Shown here one piece after another: positions 53,991-62,564 of a stretch of DNA of 64,000 bases (within the stretch, counting starts at the first letter, position 1; each line of letters starts with the position of its first letter). The notes below the pieces were generated by a model. It was not told where the DNA came from. It saw only the letters and a program-made list of their open reading frames with translations, and did not search any database. The stretch spans positions 1 through 64,000 of the forward strand of contig NZ_VEVQ02000001.1 in NCBI RefSeq assembly GCF_006491595.2, written 5' to 3'. This DNA comes from Flavobacterium jejuense (GTDB taxonomy: Bacteria; Bacteroidota; Bacteroidia; Flavobacteriales; Flavobacteriaceae). Made by a program: the position numbers and the translations under genes.

Positions 53991-54758
53991 ATGAAAGCCA
54001 CTAGTATTCCCAATCATGAAAGCACCTTTTTTGAAACAGGTAAAGATTCAGACGGAAAACAATTTCTGTTAACTCAAATGAGCATACCTATAAAGGGGAG
54101 CGAACAATCCATGCCTTACTTACAGTGTAGATGTATAAATGGAGATAGTTCGTTTTATTATCAAGAAAAAAACACCAAAACGCAAATTGTATTGCATTAT
54201 ACAGCAGGGTATTTAAAAGGCGATGTAGCGGCTTTGTCTAAGCCAAACAATCATGTATCTACTCCGTTTATTATTGCAAGAGAGGGTACTATTCTTAATT
54301 TGTGGTCTTCTGCTTATTGGTCTTATCATTTAGGTTCTGGTGCTATAGGTGGGAATACTTTGGGTAGCCAACGTTCCATTGCCATAGAACTCTCTAACAT
54401 TGGTTACTTAAAAAGAATTGACAATAAATTAGTCACTGTATACAGCGATACAGATGTGTATTGTGACCTTCAAGAGACTCAGTACTATACCAAGTTAGAG
54501 ACTCCTTTTAGAGGCGAACTCTATTATGCCAAATTTACACCAAAACAATACGATAGCCTACAACTTTTACTTCGTTATCTAACAGCTGAATACAACATTC
54601 CACACGTCTTTTTACCAGAAGACAAACGATATGTGACTGGAAAAGAAAGTGAGTTGGTAAATTTCAAAGGTATAGTGTCACACGTCAATTATAGGTCTTC
54701 TGGTAAATGGGATATTGGCCCCGCTTTTGACTGGGAAAAAATTGGAGAAAGATTTTAA
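53991..54758 (+). CDS. N-acetylmuramoyl-L-alanine amidase (Amidase_2), endolysin-like
   Basis: The 255-residue protein has no signal peptide. The Amidase_2 domain spans about 62-250. Likely zinc ligands are H69 in VLHYTAG, H231 in VSHVNYRSSGKWD and D241 in KWDIGPAFDW; SIAIELSNIGYL lies between. These enzymes cut the bond between muramic acid and the stem peptide. Lack of a signal peptide fits an endolysin that reaches the wall only when the membrane is opened. Its place right after the eCIS effectors and before membrane and coiled-coil genes suggests it helps release the particles. The intergenic region before it (53831-53990) shows no clear promoter. Confidence 0.85.
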   Translation: MKATSIPNHESTFFETGKDSDGKQFLLTQMSIPIKGSEQSMPYLQCRCINGDSSFYYQEKNTKTQIVLHYTAGYLKGDVAALSKPNNHVSTPFIIAREGTILNLWSSAYWSYHLGSGAIGGNTLGSQRSIAIELSNIGYLKRIDNKLVTVYSDTDVYCDLQETQYYTKLETPFRGELYYAKFTPKQYDSLQLLLRYLTAEYNIPHVFLPEDKRYVTGKESELVNFKGIVSHVNYRSSGKWDIGPAFDWEKIGERF

Positions 54759-54777
54759 TTAAATAAAATTTACATAT

Positions 54778-55449
54778 ATGAAAAATACTTATAAAGTGCT
54801 ATTCTCCTTTAGTGTTTTGGTTTTTGTAACGAGTTGTTCTAGTTATAAATCAACCAATAATGAGCTTGATGCTTTGTTGGTTGCTACCCAACAAACCATG
54901 AATCAATTGGCAGAAAAAATAGCAACAACAGAAAAAGATAGTCTTACCACTGCCTTTATAAAGTTGGAAGAAAAGAGTAAAGAATTATTTCCTGCATTAG
55001 TACAATGTAATGCTAAATACAAGCTAACAAAAGCGTATATGACTACTTTAGAAGAAGCACAAAAAGTCTTAGTTCGGTTAGATGACAATTTTGCTAGCAT
55101 GGAAGATAGAGCCTTTGTTTTAAATGCCATCTATTTGGATTATGATAGCAAGTTAAAGTCCATTAATAGCAGTGCTACAAGTGATGCCAATACTAGAATA
55201 AAAGTTACTGTAGATTCTAATGAGGACGATGGCTTTTTCGTTTTTGGAAAATTATCTTATGAACAGGATTTAGCCATCAAGCGGTTTCGATTTAACAGAC
55301 CTACGCAAAATGCTTCACTAGAAGTTGTGCCTGGGTATTATTTATTTTGGTTGGAAAAAGAAGGACGAGTAGGAACACCAGAACTGCATCTTATTATGAG
55401 TGATGGTTCTGGAGAACCCCAAAAATTGGTTTTAAAAACACCTAAATAA
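54778..55449 (+). CDS. Coiled-coil lipoprotein (candidate outer spanin-like component)
   Basis: The 223-residue protein has a lipoprotein signal with lipobox VFVTSCSSY, so Cys19-20 would be lipidated. Residues about 25-120 are helical and heptad-like (ELDALLVATQQTMNQLAEKI). The C-terminal 80 residues are a strand-rich domain (IKVTVDSNEDDGFFVFGKL, then GYYLFWLEKEGRVG). I recognise no family. It lies 19 bases after the amidase and 7 bases before a multi-pass membrane gene. The combination suggests an outer-membrane part of an envelope-crossing complex, which is an inference. Confidence 0.6.
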   Translation: MKNTYKVLFSFSVLVFVTSCSSYKSTNNELDALLVATQQTMNQLAEKIATTEKDSLTTAFIKLEEKSKELFPALVQCNAKYKLTKAYMTTLEEAQKVLVRLDDNFASMEDRAFVLNAIYLDYDSKLKSINSSATSDANTRIKVTVDSNEDDGFFVFGKLSYEQDLAIKRFRFNRPTQNASLEVVPGYYLFWLEKEGRVGTPELHLIMSDGSGEPQKLVLKTPK

Positions 55450-55456
55450 GACCTAT

Positions 55457-56074
55457 ATGATTGTTTCTAAAGTAAAAGAAGTTTGGAAAGAAATTACGCT
55501 ACTGAGTACTTGGATTGTCTCCGTAACTGGTGCTTTGGTTATTCCTTTACCATCTTGGTACTCCTCAGACAAAAGTACCTCTTTTTTGATGGAGTTTGGA
55601 GTGTTTATAGCTACAGTAATTGCTGGTTTTCTCATTTTATTTTCTTTGAAAAATAAAGTTATAAAAATATGGATGCGGTTGTCTATTCTCTTTTTTGTGC
55701 TCTTTATAAGCAGTTATATGACATATTACTTTACAAGAGAAGCCAAAACATTACCTTATGTAGAAAAAGATATTGTAATAGGAAATGTATTGCTAGAAAA
55801 TAATCCATTTGAGCGTTTTAAAAAAACACATGGATTTTTACCCGATAGAAATGAACGTATGCTGATTTTGTTAGGCGATTCAGAAAGAGCTTGGACCAAG
55901 AAAAGTATTATGTCTAATAGGATACAACTAATGTTATTTTTATTTCTGTGTTATTTGTTTTCTGCTGGATTTATTATTTCATTCTGTAACCTAATCATTT
56001 TGTATCAACAAAAATATAAGATAAATGATGAAGAAGTAGTAGATACTAGTATTTCAGAACCTGAGGAGCATTAA
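55457..56074 (+). CDS. Multi-pass membrane protein (holin-like candidate)
   Basis: The 205-residue protein has about four membrane segments: near 15-34 (LLSTWIVSVTGALVIPL), 45-64 (MEFGVFIATVIAGFLILFS), 72-92 (MRLSILFFVLFISSYMTYYF) and 157-180 (MLFLFLCYLFSAGFIISFC). A soluble loop of about 65 residues lies before the last one. I do not recognise a family. Between an amidase/lipoprotein pair and a single-pass coiled-coil gene, it is where a holin would be expected in a lysis cassette. It is larger than typical holins and could instead be a structural inner-membrane anchor. Confidence 0.6.
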   Translation: MIVSKVKEVWKEITLLSTWIVSVTGALVIPLPSWYSSDKSTSFLMEFGVFIATVIAGFLILFSLKNKVIKIWMRLSILFFVLFISSYMTYYFTREAKTLPYVEKDIVIGNVLLENNPFERFKKTHGFLPDRNERMLILLGDSERAWTKKSIMSNRIQLMLFLFLCYLFSAGFIISFCNLIILYQQKYKINDEEVVDTSISEPEEH

Positions 56075-56098
56075 TAAGAAGATTAAAAAGACAGACAG

Positions 56099-56485
56099 AT
56101 GAAAAACATTCCCATTCAAACCATTCTTCAGAGTATTGCACTACTGTTTTTAGTCATCATAGGCTATTTTATGTTTACTGCTAGTTCCAATTGGCAAGTA
56201 GTAACAACAGAACTTGAAAAGGCAAAAGAAGAACTGAAATTTGCTACAGATTCGATACTCGCAACGAAAGTACAATTGGAAAAAACAAAACAAGAATTCC
56301 AACAAATGAAAGTTCAGAAAGACTTTTTGATACATACAAGAGATTCTTTGATACTTTCTTTCAAAAGAAACAATGCTAAAGATTGGGAAGATTTACAAAA
56401 GATTAAAGATTCTATAGTCCTTACGAATGAGAAATTGGACAAAGATCGTCTCTTATTAGATGGTCTTTTTGGTTTACATCAATAA
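56099..56485 (+). CDS. Single-pass membrane coiled-coil protein (candidate inner spanin-like component)
   Basis: The 128-residue protein has one N-terminal membrane segment (residues 8-26, LQSIALLFLVIIGYFMF) and then a nearly continuous helical heptad region (VVTTELEKAKEELKFA to LTNEKLDKDRLLLDGL). The layout, short inside and long helical outside, is that of an inner-membrane spanin. No family recognised. It starts 24 bases after the membrane protein gene and is part of the same operon. Confidence 0.6.
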   Translation: MKNIPIQTILQSIALLFLVIIGYFMFTASSNWQVVTTELEKAKEELKFATDSILATKVQLEKTKQEFQQMKVQKDFLIHTRDSLILSFKRNNAKDWEDLQKIKDSIVLTNEKLDKDRLLLDGLFGLHQ

Positions 56486-56518
56486 AGTTTGTTGGTACTA
56501 TTCTAAAAAAATAAAATC

Positions 56519-57064
56519 ATGAGAAAAATAGCCATTGCTTTCCTTTTGGGAACCGTATCCATCACATTCGGTCAAGAAATGGATACTTTAAAAATAATAG
56601 AAATTCCTGAATCATATGCCAATCGAATTGGAGAACCTTTTATAGTAAAACAAGACAGTCTGTATCTCTTTAGAACAGCAGATGTATATTTGGTAAACAA
56701 AAAATCCTTTTTGGCCATTAAAAATGTGTACCAAAGTACGATTAATCAAGATAAAATGACCAAAGATCTTATTGAAAAGTATACAGAAACCCTTAGTAGA
56801 AACATTGATCTTGAACGTAGATTGGAAATCAATTTTACCCAAACGGATAGTCTAGACCAAATAGTTTATGAAAAAACCCAAGCTACACTGAATAATACCC
56901 AAAAAGCATTAGACTATACCGTAAAAAGTCTTGAGAGTGCAACCACTAGCTTAGAACTTGTTGAAAAAGCCACTAAACGCGAAAGAAGAAAAACGGTTTT
57001 TGAAAAAGTGCTCATAGGCGTTGCTGGAGTAGGAGTAGGTATTTTAATTGGTATTTCTTTATGA
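56519..57064 (+). CDS. Secreted coiled-coil protein with C-terminal membrane anchor
   Basis: The 181-residue protein has a signal peptide (MRKIAIAFLLGTVSITFGQ), a short strand segment (PFIVKQDSLYLFRTADVYLV), a helical coiled-coil (about 75-150) and a C-terminal hydrophobic Gly-rich segment (VLIGVAGVGVGILIGISL) that would anchor it in a membrane. No family recognised. It closes the five-gene module. Amidase, lipoprotein, multi-pass protein and two coiled-coil membrane proteins together resemble a phage lysis cassette in architecture more than in sequence. Confidence 0.6.
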   Translation: MRKIAIAFLLGTVSITFGQEMDTLKIIEIPESYANRIGEPFIVKQDSLYLFRTADVYLVNKKSFLAIKNVYQSTINQDKMTKDLIEKYTETLSRNIDLERRLEINFTQTDSLDQIVYEKTQATLNNTQKALDYTVKSLESATTSLELVEKATKRERRKTVFEKVLIGVAGVGVGILIGISL

Positions 57065-57230
57065 GAACGAGTACTATATCCTTTTATAATATAAGTTACT
57101 AATATGATAAAAATACTATTATATTTATGTAACTTATAAAAAAAATAGTGTTGCCATTAAAGATTTTATAAAACACATGAAAGAGTAGTTACCTTTTTAT
57201 GTTTTTTTTACTTTTTATGCTAATTCAACT

Positions 57231-57238
57231 TAAATTTG
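57231..57238 (+). promoter_or_regulatory. -7 promoter box of the TPR regulator
   Basis: TAAATTTG matches TAnnTTTG, 51 bases before the start. Upstream, a 9-bp inverted repeat (ATAAGTTAC / GTAACTTAT, about 57092-57138) lies just after the lysis-like module and may be its transcript end. Confidence 0.4.
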
Positions 57239-57289
57239 TAGTTGGTCAATGCATTTATAAAAAGTAATAATACATAAAGATAACAGTTC

Positions 57290-59053
57290 ATGAATTTTTT
57301 ACGTTTTCTTTTATCCCAATCAGAAAGATATTTATTCCTAAGAAAGTTTGCCTTCTATTTTGTCGTCATATTATCTGTACATTTTGCAGCAGCAGCAGAG
57401 TCTCAAGAAGAAAAACCTTTAGATAGTCTACTTATTCAATTAAAAAAGCATAAAAAAAAGGACACTATACAAATAAATTTTCTTAATGCTATTGGCTATA
57501 AATATTGGATTATAGATGCTAAGGAATCCATTCGTTATGGAGAGCAAGCCTTACAACTATCAGAGCAATTATCATATGCCTTTGGATTAGCAAAGGCAAA
57601 TCGTATAATAGGTGTTGCTTATTGGTCTCAAGGTTTTCAAAATAAAGCTTTAGCTTATTTAAAGGTTTCGCACGAACTCTACAAAAAAAATAATGATAAA
57701 GCTGGTATTGCCAATACTAGACTTAATTTAGGTATGGTGTATGCAGATCTTAAAAATTATAAAAAAGCCTTACATTATTATGAGTTAGCTATTGATGAAT
57801 TTACTGCTTTAGCATTAAAAGGCCGTATTGCAACTACATTTACGAAGATGGGTACAATGTTTATTGAGCAACATAAAAATACTGAAGCGTTAAAATATTT
57901 GACGGATGCTTTACAAATGCATATTGATGATGACTATACATATGGTATTGCTGAAGTTCATAATAAATTAGGCATTTTGTACCTTAATAAAAATGAAATT
58001 GAACTCGCTTCTTACCACATTAAAAAATCGATGGAAATAGGTAAAAAAGTAAATGATATTCATGGTTTAACGAATAATCTTATCCTTTCTGGAAAAATTT
58101 TAAGACTTCGTAATAGAATTGATGAAGCTACTAAATCGGTTGAAAAAGGACTATTATTGGCACAAGAAAATAATTTAAAACAATTCGAATTAGTTGCTTA
58201 TGAGGAGTTAAAAGAATTAAAGAAACAACAACATAAACCTTATGAAGCCTTAGCTTTTTATGAAAAATATGAATCACTAAAAGACTCACTCTTTACATTA
58301 GAAAAATCAAAACAAATTGCTTACATAGAATTTGAGAACGAATTGGAAAAAAAAAACAATGAGCTTTCGAAGCTTGAGGCACATGAAAAAGCAAGTGAAA
58401 TTATAAACCTTATATTAATTATAGGTATTGTAATTTTATCTCTTGCAGGTTATATCATTTATTATGTATCCCAACAACGTTTAAGGAAAAGTAAACAATT
58501 AGCTTTAAAGAACAAAGAGTACTTAGAATCTGAACAAGCGCTTACGCAAAAAGAGTTGGAAAATTCAGAATTAAAAAGACAAGAATTAAGACAACAATTG
58601 GATTTTAAGAATAGAGAACTTACTTCTTATGCTTTAAATTTTATAAAGAAAAATGAAGTAGTACAGGAATTACAACTTACCATAAATACTCTTAAAGAAT
58701 CATCAGCCATTAACAAGGATAAGTTAATAGCCGATTTAAAAAAAATCATAAGGAAAAATTTAAGTATCGACAGAGACTGGGAAGATTTTAGTAGATTTTT
58801 TGATGATGTACATCAAGGATTCTATTCCAATTTAAAAATGAATCACAAGTCATTAACTGTAAATGATCTTAAGTTGTGCTCATTAATTAGGTTAAATCTT
58901 AATACAAAAGAAACCGCTAGTATTTTAGGCATATCTCCTGAAAGTGCAAAAACGGCACGCTATCGTCTTCGTCAGAAACTAGGTATAGATGCTAAACAAG
59001 ACATAGCTAACTATTTGGTCAATCTTGAATTTGAGCCTAATAGTAAGACTTAG
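57290..59053 (+). CDS. TPR sensor with membrane segment, coiled coil and LuxR-type helix-turn-helix
   Basis: The 587-residue protein has a signal-like N-terminal segment (about 20-36) and seven or so TPR repeats to residue 340 (for instance ANTRLNLGMVYADLKNYKKALHYYELA). A membrane helix at about 372-392 (LILIIGIVILSLAGYIIYYV) and a coiled coil follow. A C-terminal DNA-binding domain has LTVNDLKLCSLIRLNLNTKE and TASILGISPESAKTARYRLRQKLG. This architecture is common in Bacteroidota, where it couples a periplasmic TPR sensor to transcription. It stands alone and could regulate the eCIS or lysis genes, but that is only positional. Confidence 0.78.
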   Translation: MNFLRFLLSQSERYLFLRKFAFYFVVILSVHFAAAAESQEEKPLDSLLIQLKKHKKKDTIQINFLNAIGYKYWIIDAKESIRYGEQALQLSEQLSYAFGLAKANRIIGVAYWSQGFQNKALAYLKVSHELYKKNNDKAGIANTRLNLGMVYADLKNYKKALHYYELAIDEFTALALKGRIATTFTKMGTMFIEQHKNTEALKYLTDALQMHIDDDYTYGIAEVHNKLGILYLNKNEIELASYHIKKSMEIGKKVNDIHGLTNNLILSGKILRLRNRIDEATKSVEKGLLLAQENNLKQFELVAYEELKELKKQQHKPYEALAFYEKYESLKDSLFTLEKSKQIAYIEFENELEKKNNELSKLEAHEKASEIINLILIIGIVILSLAGYIIYYVSQQRLRKSKQLALKNKEYLESEQALTQKELENSELKRQELRQQLDFKNRELTSYALNFIKKNEVVQELQLTINTLKESSAINKDKLIADLKKIIRKNLSIDRDWEDFSRFFDDVHQGFYSNLKMNHKSLTVNDLKLCSLIRLNLNTKETASILGISPESAKTARYRLRQKLGIDAKQDIANYLVNLEFEPNSKT

Positions 59054-59158
59054 AGGATCTTCTTTGTAATAAAATAGTGTTTTTGAGTTCGTTTTACATA
59101 ATTGGAGGTTTCCTCCAGAACTATGTTTTTTATGTATCGTTATTTCAGGACGAAACAT

Positions 59159-59305
59159 TTCAATTGGTACTCCATTTGTAAGTATTACAGTTGTTGCAAA
59201 AGTGTGCTGAGCAATATTGGAAGTTAGTTCTTTTTCAATTTCCCAAACTCCTGCAATTTTTTTTAAACAAGTATTAATTTTTGTAAACCAAATAGTTTTG
59301 GTTAG
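59159..59305 (-). pseudogene. Fragment of a tyrosine recombinase (phage integrase family)
   Basis: On the reverse strand an uninterrupted 49-codon stretch reads KINTCLKKIAGVWEI and then EKELTSNIAQHTFATTVIL and TNGVPIE. This is the C-terminal catalytic part of bacteroidete integrases, where the normal motif is ARHTFATTVTLSNGVPIE. Here the catalytic Arg of RHTFA is Gln, and the frame leaves the family right after GVPIE, before the conserved LGH and the tyrosine. It is therefore a dead piece of a conjugative element or phage integrase. Confidence 0.75.
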
Positions 59306-59390
59306 TCAGTAGTTCATTCTTTAACCAATCATAATCTTTTAGCTAACTTATAAGCCTCCTAAAAATCACGTCTCGGTGTGTCTTTTGGTG

Positions 59391-59534
59391 TTTTTAGAAG
59401 TTCGATTTCTCTTTAAGGACTACAAATTCTTTTACGATTTGACGTCTAATTGGCAAGACCCATTAATGCGAGTATTTTTGTACAGAGAAGCAGAAGAAAA
59501 AATGTATCAAAAGCCATTTAATGATTATTACTAA
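59391..59534 (+). pseudogene. Orphan C-terminal coding fragment
   Basis: An open segment without a start reads FLEVRFLFKDYKFFYDLTSN, then PLMRVFLYREAEEKMYQKPF and ends NDYY at a TAA. It looks like the end of a real protein that has lost its beginning; I could not assign a family. It lies between the integrase fragment and the GH2 gene in a region otherwise without genes (59054-59632). Confidence 0.35.
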
Positions 59535-59632
59535 AATTCATTAGACTTTGATAAAATACTATTAATTCCTGTAATTCAAAAAGGGTATATTTATAATCTT
59601 TTATGTAATTATCAAATTAACCGCAATTATTT

Positions 59633-62455
59633 ATGAAATCTATTGCTCTTAATCGATTTTTTTTCTTTTTAGTATTTTCAATATCTTTTTATATTTCGGC
59701 ACAAAAGCAAACCGAAAGAGAGTTGATTTTAATCGATAAAAATTGGCGTTTTTCTTTTGGACATTTATATGATACTCAAAAAGATTTTAATCATGCAACA
59801 GGCTATTTTTCCTATTTGGCCAAAACTGGATATGGAGATGGTCCAGCGGCTTCAGGTTTTGATGATCGTGCATGGCGAAAGTTAGATTTGCCTCACGATT
59901 GGGCTGTAGAGCAGTCTTTTAGTGAAAAAGCAAGCTTTAGTCACGGATTTAAAACTGCTGGAAAAAATTTTCCAGAAAAAAGTATTGGTTGGTATCGAAA
60001 AAAAATCAATATTCCAGAAACAGATAAAGGACGAATTATTTCTTTAAAATTCGATGGCGTTTTTAGAAATTCAAAAGTGTTTTTTAATGGACATTATCTT
60101 GGAACAGAAGAAAGCGGTTATAATAGTTTTGAATATGATATTACAGCATATGTGAATTACGGAGGAGAAAATACAATTGTTATACGTGTTGATGCTTCGA
60201 TGGAAGAAGGCTGGTTTTATGAAGGTGCAGGAATTTACAGACATGTTTATTTAAAGAAAACGAATCCAATTCATGTTGCAGAAAACGGAACTTATGTTAC
60301 CTCAGAAATAAAAGAGAATAACGCTGAAGTTACAGCCGAAGTTACAATTAAAAATAAAAGCAATTATAAAGGTACCATTGAAATTGTGCAAATGATTTTT
60401 GATTCTCAGGGAAAACAAATTGCAACTGTTTCTAAAAACGCGACAGCTCCTGATTTTTATAAAACAACAAATTACATTTCAAAATTACAAGTAAATAATC
60501 CATCATTGTGGGATATTGAAAATCCGAATTTGTATCTTTTAGTAACTGAGATTAAACAAGACGGAATGAATATTGATCATTATGAAACTTCTTTTGGAAT
60601 AAGAACAATGAAGTTTGATGCCGAAAAAGGGTTCTTCCTGAATGGAAAATCAGTAAAATTAAAAGGAACGAACAATCATCAGGATCATGCAGGAATTGGA
60701 ACTGCCTTGCCAGATGAATTGCAATATTTCAGAATCAAAAAACTGAAAGAAATGGGGTCGAACGCGTATCGTTGTTCGCATCACCCACCAACTCCTGAAT
60801 TGCTCAAAGCTTGTGATGAATTAGGCATGCTGGTTATTGATGAAACCAGATTTATGGGAATTAACGACTATCACTTAAATGATTTAAAGCGAATGATCGA
60901 ACGGGATCGCAACCATCCGAGTATTTTTTGCTGGTCCGTTGGAAATGAAGAATGGAATATTGAAGGAGGAATTGTGGGTGAGCGTATCACGAATGTCATG
61001 CAAGGATTTACAAAAAGCATAGATTCTACAAGACCTGTTACAGTTGGAATTAGTAGTGGTTTTAAAAGCGGAATATCATCTGTAGTAGAAATTATGGGTT
61101 ACAATTATTTGGGTAATGGCGATATAGATGCTCATCGAAATAAATTCAAACAACAACCAGGAATGGGAACTGAGGAAGGTTCGACATTTGCAACACGAGG
61201 AATTTATTTTACAGATGATGCCAAACAGTATCAGAGTGCTTATGATAAAAAACCGCGTCCGACATTTTACAGCATTGAAGAAGGCTGGAAATTTTATGCA
61301 GCGCGTCCGTATTTAGCAGGAATGTTCATTTGGACAGGATTTGATTATCGTGGAGAACCAACGCCTTATGGTTGGCCGTCTGTAACTTCTTACTTTGGGA
61401 TGATGGATGTTTGCGGTTTCCCGAAAGACAATGTGTTTTATTTGAAATCTTGGTGGAGAAATGAACCAGTTTTGCACATTATGCCACATTGGAACTGGAG
61501 TGGAATGGAAGGAAAGGAAATCGACGTTTGGATCTATTCAAATTGCGATGAAGTTGAACTTTTCCTGAACAAAAAAAGTTTAGGCAAAAAGAAAATGGAA
61601 CAATACGGACATTTAGAATGGAAGGTAAAATATACACCAGGAACTCTTGAAGCGATTGGTTATAAAAATGGAAAAAAAGTACTTTCTGAAATTCAGAAAA
61701 CAACTGAAAATCCAGAGAATATAAAGCTTTCGGTTGATAAAGAAAACCAGACAAACAGCAATGTTGTAGTAGTAACTGTTGAGACAATAGACAAAAAAGG
61801 CGCACATGTTCCTACTGCAGATCATGAAATCTCATTTTCGTTAAAAGGTGGAAAAATTCTTGGAGTTGGTAATGGAAACCCAACATCTTTAGAAAAAGAT
61901 CAATTTATTGATGATATTGAACTTGTTGCTATAACTAATTTTGAAGAGAAAAAACTGGTATCGACTGACTTAAATCAAAAAGTGGCAGATTCTGAGAATG
62001 ATTGGAACGAAGCATTTAAAGACAGAGATTATAAAAATCAGGCTCCAGTTTATGTTTATAGAGGTAAATTTGATTTAAAGAACAATCTTAAAACAAATAC
62101 GGTTACTTTCTTTTATAAAAAAATTGGTTTAAATGCAGTAGTTTTGGTAAACGGAAATAAAATTGCACCAAGCGTAGAAGATGACCAAAAATATGTTTTT
62201 AATAGCACTGTTTTAAAGAAAGGGATAAACACCATTCAGATTATTGCTCCACCTTTGCAAAAAATAAAAGAGTGGGATGTTATGAATACAGATCCTGGAA
62301 TTATTCAGGTAATAACACCGTCAGAACCTTGGAAACGAAAGCTATTTAACGGATACGCACAAGTCATTATTCAAAAAGAAGAAAATGCAAGTGAAGTAAT
62401 TTTATCGGCTACAGCCAAAGGTTTAAAAGGCACAAGTTTAACTTTGAAAAAATGA
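59633..62455 (+). CDS. Secreted glycoside hydrolase family 2 enzyme (beta-galactosidase-like, DUF4982-type)
   Basis: 940 residues. After a signal peptide (residues about 1-23) comes the sugar-binding jelly roll (GWYRKKINIPETDKGRIISLKF), the Ig-like domain and the TIM barrel starting FFLNGKSVKLKGTNNHQDH. Acid/base glutamate E439 lies in SVGNEEW; the nucleophile is the glutamate in MGTEEGSTF (near 514). The C-terminal third carries DUF4982-like Ig domains and an extra beta-domain (VNGNKIAPSVEDD). It removes terminal beta-linked galactose or glucuronate from polysaccharide; the sugar is not certain. Its DNA is visibly richer in G and C than its neighbours, and remnants of mobile DNA lie on both sides, suggesting acquisition by transfer. 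Confidence 0.87.
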   Translation: MKSIALNRFFFFLVFSISFYISAQKQTERELILIDKNWRFSFGHLYDTQKDFNHATGYFSYLAKTGYGDGPAASGFDDRAWRKLDLPHDWAVEQSFSEKASFSHGFKTAGKNFPEKSIGWYRKKINIPETDKGRIISLKFDGVFRNSKVFFNGHYLGTEESGYNSFEYDITAYVNYGGENTIVIRVDASMEEGWFYEGAGIYRHVYLKKTNPIHVAENGTYVTSEIKENNAEVTAEVTIKNKSNYKGTIEIVQMIFDSQGKQIATVSKNATAPDFYKTTNYISKLQVNNPSLWDIENPNLYLLVTEIKQDGMNIDHYETSFGIRTMKFDAEKGFFLNGKSVKLKGTNNHQDHAGIGTALPDELQYFRIKKLKEMGSNAYRCSHHPPTPELLKACDELGMLVIDETRFMGINDYHLNDLKRMIERDRNHPSIFCWSVGNEEWNIEGGIVGERITNVMQGFTKSIDSTRPVTVGISSGFKSGISSVVEIMGYNYLGNGDIDAHRNKFKQQPGMGTEEGSTFATRGIYFTDDAKQYQSAYDKKPRPTFYSIEEGWKFYAARPYLAGMFIWTGFDYRGEPTPYGWPSVTSYFGMMDVCGFPKDNVFYLKSWWRNEPVLHIMPHWNWSGMEGKEIDVWIYSNCDEVELFLNKKSLGKKKMEQYGHLEWKVKYTPGTLEAIGYKNGKKVLSEIQKTTENPENIKLSVDKENQTNSNVVVVTVETIDKKGAHVPTADHEISFSLKGGKILGVGNGNPTSLEKDQFIDDIELVAITNFEEKKLVSTDLNQKVADSENDWNEAFKDRDYKNQAPVYVYRGKFDLKNNLKTNTVTFFYKKIGLNAVVLVNGNKIAPSVEDDQKYVFNSTVLKKGINTIQIIAPPLQKIKEWDVMNTDPGIIQVITPSEPWKRKLFNGYAQVIIQKEENASEVILSATAKGLKGTSLTLKK

Positions 62456-62564
62456 TTTCATGTTTAGTCTAACCTCGTGGTTATTACGCAAGTCAGCAAT
62501 TGAAGACAGAGAGTTATCATATAATCAAGCGGGTTTACCGCAACCATAAATTTTAGGAGATGTT

